Assembly (NCBI GenBank): GCA_965203195.1
Contig: OZ241860.1
Coordinates: 3,224,001 to 3,288,000 of the forward strand
Origin: Bin87 sp965203195
GTDB lineage: Bacteria; Chloroflexota; Dehalococcoidia; Lucifugimonadales; UBA3495
Direction: 5' to 3'
DNA: 64,000 nt
Shown here: piece by piece, positions 1 to 7,991 of the stretch
Layout: each line of letters opens with the position of its first letter
Numbering within the stretch: position 1 is the first letter of the stretch
Position numbers and translations under genes: made by a program
Notes under the pieces: model-generated
The model's database searches: none
What the model saw: only the letters and a program-made list of their open reading frames with translations
Told to the model about the DNA's origin: nothing

Positions 1-70
1 CGACGCCACCGCTCCGGCCGCGGCAAGCGAAAAGGACGGCGCCGGTCGGGGTTCTGCGAGGTTGACTGCG

Positions 71-928
71 ATGGCATACCAGTTTATCAAGACGGAAGTT
101 GCGGACGGCGTGCTGACGCTGACGATGCACGACCCGCCCACGCGCAACGCATTGAGCGCCGATATGGCCGGCGAGATGTTCGAGCGGCTGGACGAATTTG
201 AGCGCAACCCGGAGGAGCGGGTGCTGGTGTTAACCGGCACGGCGCCCTCTTTCTGCTCCGGCGCCAATGTGCGCGGCTTCCGGCAGCGCATTGAGGAACG
301 GGAAAGCCGGCCGGAAGGCGAAAATGAGCCGCTGACCTGGGGCAAGATGGAATATATGAAAGGCCGCCCCCGGCAGAAGGACAGCGGCCCCCGCGTCAAC
401 TTTGTGCCGTTGCGGATACACGAACTGCAAAAGCCGTCCATTGCGGTGGTGAACGGGCCGGCGGCCGGCGTGGGCTGCGGGCTGGCGCTGTCCTGCGACA
501 TCCGGGTAGTGGGCGAAAGCGGACGCCTTTCGGAACGGTTCGTGCTGAACGGGCTGATTCCAGGGGACGGCAGCTGCTGGCAGTTGCCCAAGCTCATCGG
601 CGTCAGCAACACCCTGCTGCTGCAATACACGGGCGACTGGATGGGCGGCGAGGACGCCGTCCGCATCGGCCTCGCCAGCCGCTGCTTCCCCGACGACCGG
701 CTGATGGCAGGGGCAATGGAACTGGCCACGCGCATCGCGCATGGGCCCACGGTAGCCCACTCGCTGACCAAGTATCTGGTGCAGCAGAGTATGGATTTGT
801 CGCTGCGGGAGGCTTTGGAGCTGGCGTCAGCGGCGCAGGAACACGTCCGCAAGACGGAGGACCACAAGATTGCGGTGCAGTGGTTCCTGGACAAGAACCG
901 GGGGATGCCGCCCTTTGTGGGGCGATAG
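71..928 (+). CDS. Enoyl-CoA hydratase/isomerase (crotonase) family protein
   Basis: A 285-residue crotonase-fold protein that probably hydrates or isomerises an acyl-CoA. Two oxyanion-hole segments are visible: APSFCSGANVRGF around residues 58-70 and NGPAAGVGCGLALSCD around 128-143. The second is VGCG rather than the usual GGG-type run, so the exact reaction is unclear. An acidic insertion (about residues 75-110) separates the two halves. I chose ATG 71 because GAGG lies about 9 bases upstream; the frame stays open upstream to the window edge through a TTG at 62, so a longer N-terminus cannot be excluded. Its two catalytic Glu positions are not obvious. The family is clear, the substrate is not. 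Confidence 0.88.
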   Translation: MAYQFIKTEVADGVLTLTMHDPPTRNALSADMAGEMFERLDEFERNPEERVLVLTGTAPSFCSGANVRGFRQRIEERESRPEGENEPLTWGKMEYMKGRPRQKDSGPRVNFVPLRIHELQKPSIAVVNGPAAGVGCGLALSCDIRVVGESGRLSERFVLNGLIPGDGSCWQLPKLIGVSNTLLLQYTGDWMGGEDAVRIGLASRCFPDDRLMAGAMELATRIAHGPTVAHSLTKYLVQQSMDLSLREALELASAAQEHVRKTEDHKIAVQWFLDKNRGMPPFVGR

Positions 929-1012
929 ACCCCGGCCGGAGGATTGCGGGATGATATGATGGCGCGCCGGCCGGTATCATCACCGCAATTCTATGCTCAG
1001 GGGAGGCGCGCT

Positions 1013-1723
1013 ATGGAACGGGACGAGCTGCTGCTGGCGATTACCCGGTGCCCGGAAATTGAGCGGGCGCGGGGGGATGCCGGTCATCCCTGCGCCGGCA
1101 TCGTCGGCTTGCAGCCGCCGGACCAATTTCAGGCGCCGGAGCCGTGGCGAGGGCATATTGATGCCGCGCCCATCCTGTTCGTATCGTCCAATCCCAGCAT
1201 CCGGGGCAACGAACCGTTTCCGCCCGCCGGCTGGACTGATCAGGACATCATTGACTATTACCAGCGCAGTTTTGACGAAAACGCCGGCCATATCAGCCAT
1301 AGCATCTACAATAGTGTGCGTTTCTGGACAGCAGTCAGGGCGCGCGCAACGGAAATCCTCGGACGCACGGCTGTTCCCGGCGCAGATTTTGCCTTGACTG
1401 AACTGGTGCATTGCAAATCCAAAGGAGAATACGGGGTTGCTGAAGTGCTCCAAACCTGCGCAGCGCGATGGCTTAACCCAGTAATGCAAGTGAGTGCCGC
1501 CGCTATAGTGGTCTTATTAGGCCAGCACGCCAGAGACCATTGCGCCGCCCGTTGGGGTTTGGACAAAGCGCAGCCGGTTCACTTTGGCGTTGCTACGCCC
1601 GGACGGGAGCGGGCGGTGGTTATTTTGCCTCACCCCAACGCGCGGGGCCGGCGGAAGGTTAAGGATTGCGTAGGGGCGGAGGAGTTGGTAAGATTGCGGG
1701 CGTTGCTGGCTAGATGGAACTAG
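1013..1723 (+). CDS. Uracil-DNA-glycosylase-superfamily-like protein, copy A
   Basis: A 236-residue protein that is a paralogue of the next gene. The layout resembles the uracil-DNA glycosylase fold: PILFVSSNPS around residues 53-62 matches the motif-1 position (TDG/MUG-type xxNPG), VVLLGQHARDH sits mid-protein on a predicted strand, and ILPHPNARG around 204-212 sits at the C-terminal HPS/HPN position. A role in excising damaged bases is therefore inferred from fold motifs only. ATG 1013 follows GGGGAGG with normal spacing; an upstream ATG is weaker. It ends 25 nt before its paralogue. No partner gene is visible. It could instead be a diverged, non-catalytic member. Confidence 0.7.
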   Translation: MERDELLLAITRCPEIERARGDAGHPCAGIVGLQPPDQFQAPEPWRGHIDAAPILFVSSNPSIRGNEPFPPAGWTDQDIIDYYQRSFDENAGHISHSIYNSVRFWTAVRARATEILGRTAVPGADFALTELVHCKSKGEYGVAEVLQTCAARWLNPVMQVSAAAIVVLLGQHARDHCAARWGLDKAQPVHFGVATPGRERAVVILPHPNARGRRKVKDCVGAEELVRLRALLARWN

Positions 1724-1748
1724 CAGTACAACTTGGAGGTGTGCCGTT

Positions 1749-2510
1749 ATGGAACGGAACGAGCTGTTGCTGGCGATTACGCGGTGCCCGGAAATTGAGC
1801 GGGCACGGGGTGATGCCAGCCACCCTTGCCATCGGGTAGTCTGTTTCCAGGACGCCGCCGGCTACCATGTACCAGAGCCGTGGCAAGGGCATATCGAGAC
1901 GGCGCCTATCCTGTTCGTATCCCTCAATCCCGGCTACGGAGAAAATCAGGTTTTCCCCACGCCGGAGTGGACCGATGCGGACACCATAGATTTTTTCCGG
2001 CGGCGCTTTGACGAGGAAGCGGGCTGGACTCGCCACGCTGCTGGGAATCGCATATACCTGCGGGTAAAAGACAGCAATGGCAATAAAAGTTTTGAAGGGA
2101 AACCGGTGCGGCATTGGGGGATCACGGGTATCAACGGCTACGCCACCAAACTATTGGGCCGGGAGCCTGTATTCGGCCGTGACATTGCCATGACAATGGC
2201 AGTGCATTGCAAATCCTTGGGCGGGGATGTGGCAAAGCCGGCTACGCGCAAGTGTACCCTGAAATGGTTGAATCAAATAATGGAACATTCTACGGCAAGT
2301 ATCGTTGTACTGCTGGGCAATGACGCCAGGGATGCTTGCGCGAGAATGTGGGGCTTTGACAAGAACCGGCGTGTTCACTTCGGCGTCCCCACACCCGGAC
2401 GGGAACGGGCGGTGGTCATTCTGCCCCACCCCAACGCGCGCGGGAAACGCAAGGTGGAGAATTTCGTGAGCTCGGAACAGCTGCAACGCCTGCGCGCACT
2501 GCTCCGGTAA
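1749..2510 (+). CDS. Uracil-DNA-glycosylase-superfamily-like protein, copy B
   Basis: A 253-residue tandem paralogue of the preceding gene, nearly identical over the first 25 residues (MERxELLLAITRCPEIERAR) and over the C-terminal GRERAVVILPHPNARG stretch. The motif-1 position reads PILFVSLNPGYG, closer to the classical xxNPG of TDG-type glycosylases than copy A. It carries about 17 extra residues in the middle (RIYLRVKDSNGNKSFEGK). GGAGG lies about 10 bases before the ATG. The two genes probably form a transcription unit. Function is inferred as base-excision-like from the motif arrangement; the catalytic competence cannot be judged by eye. Confidence 0.7.
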   Translation: MERNELLLAITRCPEIERARGDASHPCHRVVCFQDAAGYHVPEPWQGHIETAPILFVSLNPGYGENQVFPTPEWTDADTIDFFRRRFDEEAGWTRHAAGNRIYLRVKDSNGNKSFEGKPVRHWGITGINGYATKLLGREPVFGRDIAMTMAVHCKSLGGDVAKPATRKCTLKWLNQIMEHSTASIVVLLGNDARDACARMWGFDKNRRVHFGVPTPGRERAVVILPHPNARGKRKVENFVSSEQLQRLRALLR

Positions 2511-2550
2511 GAACTCATCCCCTTCCATCCTGTCCATCAATTTAAATGCC

Positions 2551-3423
2551 CTATAGCTGCTCCAGCGCCTGCCGCGACAACATCATCTTGACGGGGCTGA
2601 TGGGCCGGAAAGTGCGCGACACCCGCACATCCCCCGCCAGGCTGCACAGCGTGTAGGCGTCATACGGCGGCATCCCCTTTTCGGACACCAGAAAGTCCAC
2701 CATCTCCCGCACCGCCTGCTTCATCGCCGGCCCCAGCTCCTCGCCGTGGGACAGCACTACATAATGCTCCGGCGTAAGGGCGCGCGGCCCGGATATGTTC
2801 ATCCCCTTTGCCACCGACACCCGGATGTGCGTGTCCGAGGAACATTCCGCCCCCGTGCCCGCCACCGCGCCGTCGCCCACCACGGCGTGGCAGTCGCCCA
2901 GCGCCAGCAGGCCGCCGGGGACGAACACCGGCAGATAAAGAACGCTGCCGGCCACCAATTCTTTCATACCAATGTCGCCGCCGTATGGCCCGCTGTCGCT
3001 GGCGGTTTCCTGCGGGTAGGTGGGCGTGGTGGCGACCAGGCCCATTGACGGGCAAAGGGGCAGCCGGACGCCGCTGGGCAGCAGGATGTCAGCGCCGTCC
3101 AGGGCCATCACGGTGGGGTAGCCCTCGGTGAACTCGGCTTCCAGAAAGCCGCGCCCCGGCATCACCATATGGGCGGGCCGCTCTTTGGGGGTAATGCTGA
3201 CGAACTCAATCCGCAGGGCATCCCCCGGTTCCGCGCCGTTGACATAGATGGGGCCGGTGGCGGGGCCTTTGAGCGACTTTTCCTGCAACACGCCGGGGTC
3301 GCGGATGCCCTCAAAAGCGTCCCAGGTTTCCACCAGCAGGTCGTCGCCGTCGTCGATGACGATGGCCGGCTCGTTTTCGGGGCGCAGGATGTAGATGCGC
3401 TTTTCGCGGGAAAGGGTTTTCAT
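2551..3423 (-). CDS. Acetamidase/formamidase family protein
   Basis: A 290-residue member of the FmdA/AmdA acetamidase-formamidase family, which hydrolyses short-chain amides to the acid and ammonia. Family landmarks include ENEPAIVIDDGDDLLVETWD near the N-terminus, GPIYVNGAEPGDALRIE, LGDCHAVVGDGAVAGTGAE (metal/active-site region) and the C-terminal DVRVSRTF segment. The frame is open 50 codons further upstream, but the ATG at 3423 is preceded by AAAGGAG at ideal spacing and matches the family N-terminus. Length is usual for the shorter members of the family. No amide transporter or regulator lies beside it. Confidence 0.9.
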   Translation of the reverse strand: MKTLSREKRIYILRPENEPAIVIDDGDDLLVETWDAFEGIRDPGVLQEKSLKGPATGPIYVNGAEPGDALRIEFVSITPKERPAHMVMPGRGFLEAEFTEGYPTVMALDGADILLPSGVRLPLCPSMGLVATTPTYPQETASDSGPYGGDIGMKELVAGSVLYLPVFVPGGLLALGDCHAVVGDGAVAGTGAECSSDTHIRVSVAKGMNISGPRALTPEHYVVLSHGEELGPAMKQAVREMVDFLVSEKGMPPYDAYTLCSLAGDVRVSRTFRPISPVKMMLSRQALEQL

Positions 3424-3524
3424 GGCAGTTTCTCCTTTGGTGGCTGCTTTTATGTCGCTGGACAGGATACACGGCATAGAGTTTTGCGTCGCTGCGATTT
3501 TCAGGGCAGTCATCCCTGCGCCTT

Positions 3525-3785
3525 TCACGGGAGCGGGGCGATTTTGCCGGGCGGCAGACTGTTTTGCGCGCAATGCCAGGCGTCATGCAGCTCCGCTTGA
3601 CGCATTCTGGCCCACCGCATCACAACACGACGCTGCGCCACTGGCAAATCTCCATTGAGAATTGTCAGGGTTGCGACGCCAATCTGCGCCTCGTACCGTC
3701 CATATTTGGCATGGAAATGGGGTGGGGCGTGGTCGTTATAGTAGATATGTATGGTGATGCCGCCGAAACGGCATAGTTCAGACAT
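3525..3785 (-). CDS. DUF4160 domain-containing protein
   Basis: An 86-residue protein with the DUF4160 signature ITIHIYYNDHAPPHFHAKYG followed by a basic stretch and WARMRQAELHDAW. Its molecular role is unknown. Its ATG overlaps the 3' end of the upstream retropepsin-like/DUF2442 gene by 8 bases, so the two are translationally coupled. DUF4160 and DUF2442 genes are often neighbours in bacteria, sometimes suspected of acting as a toxin-antitoxin-like pair; that is inference here. A C-terminal proline-rich tail (SLPPGKIAPLP) ends the protein. Confidence 0.85.
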   Translation of the reverse strand: MSELCRFGGITIHIYYNDHAPPHFHAKYGRYEAQIGVATLTILNGDLPVAQRRVVMRWARMRQAELHDAWHCAQNSLPPGKIAPLP

Positions 3786-4455
3786 TTTCGCTCCGCATCA
3801 CCAATCCCGGCATTAGATCGCCAACGGATTTGCCGGTGAGCTGTAGATAAAGGGCATCGGAGCACAAGGAAAGTTCACCCCCCCAAGTTACCGCGCCGTC
3901 CTCCAGACGCACCGATTGGAAAAAGGACGGATCTGCCCACGCCCGAAAAACGCCTTTGCCGACCAGCGTCGACAGGTCAACTTCGCCGGCAGCGCCGTCG
4001 GAAAAACGCAGCCAGATTCGGGAATCGGCGCGCGGAGCCACCGCCGTGAGGCGTAATGGCGTGACTTCCTTCGCAGCGTCCCCGTCCGATTCTGTCAGCC
4101 CCAGGGAGAGGTTTGACGCCGGCAACAGGCACTGGCTGGCCGGGTCATCCTCCAGGTTGAAAATCGCCAGCGTGGATACGCCCAGCCGGTAGACATCCTC
4201 CGGGCCGAACACCACCGGGCAAGGGCGTTCCCGCGCGTCAATGACAATACGGGCGATACCGATGTCGTACTCGGCCTGGCTACCGTCGGCGCGCCTAAAA
4301 GTCATACATTCCAACGGCTCTATATCCAGACGCTCCAGTAGCGACGCCGGGAAAACCGAATGGTCGGCAACGCTATCAACCACAGGGTTTGCCGGCGCGA
4401 GCGGGCCGCCAGCAAGGTTGCCAATTTTGATGGGCAAGGTGTAGGGAGTTGTCAT
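3778..4455 (-). CDS. Retropepsin-like domain fused to DUF2442
   Basis: A 225-residue two-domain protein. Residues about 1-125 resemble bacterial clan-AA (retropepsin-like) proteins: VVDSVADHSVFPASLLERL occupies the place of the usual DTGAS..lp..la..L motif, followed by VVFGPEDVYRLGVSTLAIFNLEDDP. The catalytic DTG triad is replaced by DSV, so protease activity is doubtful. Residues about 135-225 are a DUF2442 domain (WLRFSDGAAGEVDLS ... GVFRAWADPSFFQSVRLED). The start at 4455 has AGGAG at good spacing; a longer open frame exists upstream. It overlaps the DUF4160 gene by 8 bases. The fusion is unusual because DUF2442 is normally a small stand-alone protein. Confidence 0.7.
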   Translation of the reverse strand: MTTPYTLPIKIGNLAGGPLAPANPVVDSVADHSVFPASLLERLDIEPLECMTFRRADGSQAEYDIGIARIVIDARERPCPVVFGPEDVYRLGVSTLAIFNLEDDPASQCLLPASNLSLGLTESDGDAAKEVTPLRLTAVAPRADSRIWLRFSDGAAGEVDLSTLVGKGVFRAWADPSFFQSVRLEDGAVTWGGELSLCSDALYLQLTGKSVGDLMPGLVMRSENV

Positions 4456-4486
4456 TGCGAAGCTCCTGTTATTCCGTCCATTGATT

Positions 4487-5434
4487 TTACCCCGTGAACG
4501 GCGGCAGCAGTCGGATGCGTTTTGCTCCCGCCGCTGGGACATACTCCGCTACGCCGCACTCGACCAGGATGGGCGCAGCGTAGGTTGATGTTCGCGTGTT
4601 GTTCCCGCGCGCGTCTTGCAGGAAGCGTTCCAGCGTTCCGGGATCGGCCCAGCCCTGTTTCCCGCCAATGAGGACATCGCCGCCGGCGTTCCGAACATTG
4701 GACACAACACGCTCCAGCACATCGAAACGAATTTCCTGGCCGAGTTTGTTGGTTTTGATGCCCGTATTGCTGATTGCGTCGATCGAGAACGTTTGTTGCT
4801 TTATTGGCGGATAGCCTCTGCCGGGTGTCAATAAAATGCACCCGCTGTCCAGCCTTTGCCTGATGGCCCACTCGACAGATCCGGTATCGTTGCTCATTTC
4901 TGCTCCTGTTGTACGATGTGTCTGCCCTGCGCTTACCGCCGGCGTTGCCGGCGGGCTAAAGTCCTTCGGCGCCGGCGGTGCAGCGGACGAATCTTTCAGC
5001 ATCAATTGCGCCAGTTCCTGCTTCAGCGCGGACACTTGCTGCACGCCTTCCACAGCGGAAAATGCCTCCAGCAGACGCCTGATGTCCACCAGCGCCTCGT
5101 CGGCGTAACGATAGTCACCAACCGGATGGCCTTCGTAGGTATTGCGAATGTCAATTACTTGAGCGACCAGCTGGCGCACTCGCCGGCTCTCGCCATACTC
5201 GAACTGCGGCTCAAATGCCTCGTTCCAATAGGAGCGCATCGCCACCAGCACCCGCGACGCGTCGCGGGCCTGGGGCAGGTCGCGCACCGCGTTGGAACGA
5301 CCGTTGGCGTTGAAGTGCCAAATGCCGCCGGCCTTCAACCTCCGGGCCACAATTGGGCCCAAGCTCTGGGCCAGTATGCCGAGGGCATCCAGCACTATGT
5401 AACGGGAATTCTTGCTTGGTTCCAGCGTAGTCAT
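4487..5434 (-). CDS. Swt1-type HEPN domain protein with C-terminal domain shared with its neighbour
   Basis: A 315-residue protein. Residues 1-145 look like the Swt1-family HEPN domain: an all-helical segment ending in IRNTYEGHPVGDYRYADEAL, which contains an R-x5-H motif (R97, H103), the proposed RNase active site of HEPN proteins. A Pro/Ala-rich linker (about 150-175) leads to a C-terminal domain (about 183-315) beginning GSVEWAIRQRLDSGC and ending KRIRLLPPF. The same domain stands alone in the next gene downstream on the map. ATG 5434 has AAGGG upstream; a GTG at 5470 would add 12 residues. I do not recognise the C-terminal domain. An RNA-cleaving toxin or abortive-infection role is inference. 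Confidence 0.7.
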   Translation of the reverse strand: MTTLEPSKNSRYIVLDALGILAQSLGPIVARRLKAGGIWHFNANGRSNAVRDLPQARDASRVLVAMRSYWNEAFEPQFEYGESRRVRQLVAQVIDIRNTYEGHPVGDYRYADEALVDIRRLLEAFSAVEGVQQVSALKQELAQLMLKDSSAAPPAPKDFSPPATPAVSAGQTHRTTGAEMSNDTGSVEWAIRQRLDSGCILLTPGRGYPPIKQQTFSIDAISNTGIKTNKLGQEIRFDVLERVVSNVRNAGGDVLIGGKQGWADPGTLERFLQDARGNNTRTSTYAAPILVECGVAEYVPAAGAKRIRLLPPFTG

Positions 5435-5582
5435 CAGCGTCGCCCTTGCGAACCCGGTCGGCGATAGCACAGTACAGCATAGTAGCGATGCGCCGCCGGT
5501 TTGGCAACTAACCTGGCCGCGGCCACGGCCAGGCCAGGATGGCGCGCTACCCTAACCGATATTGCTATCGCCCCCTTGCGGG

Positions 5583-6029
5583 TCAAAGTCGGTCATATTC
5601 ACCGCTGCCCGGCGCGAACGGTGGCAGCAGGCGAATGTGTTTCGCCTTCCTACCGGCAACCGATTGGTAGCAAACCACACCGGCTTTTTCCAAGATAAGG
5701 GCAACGTAAGTTGCCGTCCGCAACGATACTTTGTAGCTGGACTTCAGGTAGGAATCCAGCGTATCTGGCTTGGCATTGGTGCTGTTCTTGGCTCCGATTT
5801 CAACGATGCCATCCCGTTCCAGCATATAGGGAACTACCCCTTCAAGTATTCCCCAAGTGACATATTGCTTGGTGATTTGGCTGATGTTGACAACATCGGA
5901 GTCGGGCGCAGCGGTGAACTTTTTCTGCCTTTGAGGAGGGAAACCTATGCCGGGCGTCAGCAGAGTACATCTTCTGCCGAGCGCCTGCCTGACTGCCTGC
6001 TCAACCGGCCCTTCAGTACGCATTTCCAT
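5583..6029 (-). CDS. Hypothetical protein: stand-alone copy of the Swt1-HEPN partner domain
   Basis: A 148-residue protein homologous along its whole length to residues 183-315 of the neighbouring HEPN protein. Shared landmarks are EQAVRQALGRRCTLLTPG / EWAIRQRLDSGCILLTPG, the GxGxPP turn, LExxxxLxxSYxxSLRTATYVALILE / TRTSTYAAPILVE, and KHIRLLPPF / KRIRLLPPF. Function is unknown. It lies upstream of the HEPN gene on the same strand with a 148-bp gap, and its ATG has GAGGT at good spacing. One reading is that it is an antitoxin or specificity partner that competes with the fused copy; another is simple duplication. Confidence 0.6.
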   Translation of the reverse strand: MEMRTEGPVEQAVRQALGRRCTLLTPGIGFPPQRQKKFTAAPDSDVVNISQITKQYVTWGILEGVVPYMLERDGIVEIGAKNSTNAKPDTLDSYLKSSYKVSLRTATYVALILEKAGVVCYQSVAGRKAKHIRLLPPFAPGSGEYDRL

Positions 6030-6052
6030 TTTCTACCTCATCGGTATCATTC

Positions 6053-6808
6053 TCATGCTGCGGTCAGCGGCAGCCTCGCCTGCGTTACGCTGACCGCCGC
6101 TGCCCCTTGCGGGTCCAAGTCTATCACATTCACCGCCACCTGCCCCCGCGCGCCCGATGCCCCCAGCGGCGAGCCGGAATAGTACGCCGCCACGCCGCCC
6201 TGCGATACATCCTCAAACCGCTCCCAATGCCCCAGGGCAATGTAGTCGCACGCCGCCGCCGCGATTTCGTGGGGGCGAATGGGCGAGGAGCGTTCCTCGG
6301 TATCATCGGGGTAGTGGAAATGGCCGTGCGCCATCGCCACCCGCCAGCGGCCGTTGTGGTTGGCGGGGATGCTTTGGGGCGGGATGCCGGCCAGCGGGCG
6401 AAAGGCCGGCGTGTGGCAGTCCATCGCCCGGCCCCAAATGTCCAGCGTCAGCGCCGGCAGCGACACCGTTTCGCCCCGCGCGCCGCTGATGATATGCATA
6501 TTGCCCGGCGCAGCGGCAAAAGGACGGCGGCGGTACAGCGTATTGGCGTCATACAGGTCGTGGTTGCCAGGCAGAATGATGGCCGGCACGGCGGCGCGGG
6601 CCATCTGGCGGACGAAAAACTCCAGCACGGCGTCGGCAATACGCGCGTTATCAAAGACATCCCCGGCGATGAGCAGGGCGTCGCCGGCCAATCTAGGCAC
6701 GCCGTCCACCACGGCGGCCAGGGCGCGGGCGGCGGCCTCGGGGTTCCAGTCGTCGCCCAGGTGGGTGTCGGAGGTGTGGATCAGGCGGATTTTACGGCGG
6801 GCTGCCAT
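6053..6808 (-). CDS. Calcineurin-like metallophosphoesterase (SbcD-like)
   Basis: A 251-residue metallophosphoesterase. Metal-binding motifs appear in order: IHTSDTHLGD (D14, H16), ALLIAGDVFDNA, ILPGNHDLYD, AMAHGHFHYPDD and IALGHWERFED. The last is normally GHxH, so one metal ligand appears to be Glu. Spacing resembles the SbcD/Mre11 phosphoesterase core without the C-terminal capping region, and a separate sbcC lies 43 kb away in this window. It overlaps the end of hflX by 28 bases, implying coupled translation. It could be the nuclease partner of SbcC or an unrelated phosphodiesterase. Confidence 0.82.
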   Translation of the reverse strand: MAARRKIRLIHTSDTHLGDDWNPEAAARALAAVVDGVPRLAGDALLIAGDVFDNARIADAVLEFFVRQMARAAVPAIILPGNHDLYDANTLYRRRPFAAAPGNMHIISGARGETVSLPALTLDIWGRAMDCHTPAFRPLAGIPPQSIPANHNGRWRVAMAHGHFHYPDDTEERSSPIRPHEIAAAACDYIALGHWERFEDVSQGGVAAYYSGSPLGASGARGQVAVNVIDLDPQGAAAVSVTQARLPLTAA

Positions 6809-7977
6809 TGGGTTGCGGTTTCTCCAATGCGGGCGCGGACGGCATCCAGCAGGGCGGGCAGGTTCCAGCCTCTGGCGGCGGAGACGAACACGCGCCCGGA
6901 TACCGCCGGCGAGTCGGCGGCGGCGATGGCGGACAGATCGGCCTGGGCGGCCGCTACATCATCCGGGTTGTCGGTCAGCAGGTCCATTTTGTTGATGACC
7001 AGCAGGCGGGGTTTGCCGCCCAGCTCCAAATCGGCCAGGGTTTGCTCCACCACCTCGGCCTGCTCCGGCGCTTTGGGGTGGGTGATGTCAATCACGTGCA
7101 ACAGCAGGTCGGCTTGGTGCAGTTCCTCCAGCGTGGCTCGGAAGGCGGCGACCACGGTGGGCGAAAGTTTCTGGATAAAGCCCACGGTATCCGACAGCAG
7201 CAGTTCGCCGCCGTCGGGCATCCGCAGGCGGCGGGTTACGGGGTCAAGGGTATTGAACAGCTGGTCGGCGGCGGGAACGCCAGCGTTGCAGAGGGCGTTG
7301 AACAGCGTGCTTTTGCCGGCGTTGGTGTAACCCACCAGCGTGGCCATAGGGGTTTCGGAACGGCGGCGGCGTTCCAGATACTGGCTGCGCCGCTTGCGGA
7401 CAGTGTCCAGTTCCGCCGCTATTTTCTGGATGCGGCGGCGGATGATGCGGCGGTCGGTTTCCAGCTGGGTTTCGCCGGGGCCGCGGGTGCCGATGCCCCC
7501 GCCCAGGCGTTCCAGATGCGACCACTGCCCCACCAGCCGGGGCAGCAGGTACTGGTGCTGCGCCAGCTCAACCTGTAGCTGGCCCTCGCGGGTGCGGGCG
7601 TGGCGTCCGAAAACGTCCAGAATCAGGGCGGTGCGGTCGATGACTTTGACCTTGAGGGCATTCTCCAGATTGCGCTGCTGGGTAGGCGTCAGCTCGTCGT
7701 CGCAGATGACCACATCGGGCCGTTCCGCGGACAGCAGTTCCTGCAATTCCTGCAACTTGCCCTTGCCCAGGTAGGTGGGGGCAATGCGGTCGGCGCGCTG
7801 GGACAGGGTGGCCACTACCTCGGCGCCGGCGGAACGGGTCAGGTAGTCCAGCTCCGTGAGGGTATCGTCCAGCCCCCAGAGCTGCGGGCCAGCGCCGTTT
7901 TTGGCGGCGACGGCGACCAGCACGGCGCGTTCCGTAGGCGGGCCGGCGGGCCGGGTAGTGGGGCGTGATTTGGGCAT
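6781..7977 (-). CDS. hflX: GTPase HflX
   Basis: A 398-residue HflX GTPase, a ribosome-binding protein that splits or rescues stalled ribosomes. The N-terminal HflX domain (ELDYLTRSAGAEVVATLSQ ... LTPTQQRNLENALKVKVIDR) is followed by the glycine-rich GGIGTRGPGETQLE linker and the G domain: G1 GYTNAGKST, G3 DTVGFIQKL, G4 INKMD, and SAARGWN at the G5 position. Length is typical. AAAGG precedes ATG 7977. Downstream it overlaps the metallophosphoesterase gene; upstream lie the Uma2 paralogues. Confidence 0.96.
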   Translation of the reverse strand: MPKSRPTTRPAGPPTERAVLVAVAAKNGAGPQLWGLDDTLTELDYLTRSAGAEVVATLSQRADRIAPTYLGKGKLQELQELLSAERPDVVICDDELTPTQQRNLENALKVKVIDRTALILDVFGRHARTREGQLQVELAQHQYLLPRLVGQWSHLERLGGGIGTRGPGETQLETDRRIIRRRIQKIAAELDTVRKRRSQYLERRRRSETPMATLVGYTNAGKSTLFNALCNAGVPAADQLFNTLDPVTRRLRMPDGGELLLSDTVGFIQKLSPTVVAAFRATLEELHQADLLLHVIDITHPKAPEQAEVVEQTLADLELGGKPRLLVINKMDLLTDNPDDVAAAQADLSAIAAADSPAVSGRVFVSAARGWNLPALLDAVRARIGETATQWQPAVKSA

Positions 7978-7991
7978 ACCTTTTCGCCGCC

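Noticed and set aside
1..70. 3' end of an upstream gene at the window start
   Set aside because: One frame ends in TGA at 63-65, but too little is visible to support a gene.
230..983. Long minus-strand open frames opposite the enoyl-CoA hydratase
   Set aside because: Compositionally biased shadows of the coding strand; no motif or ribosome-binding site.
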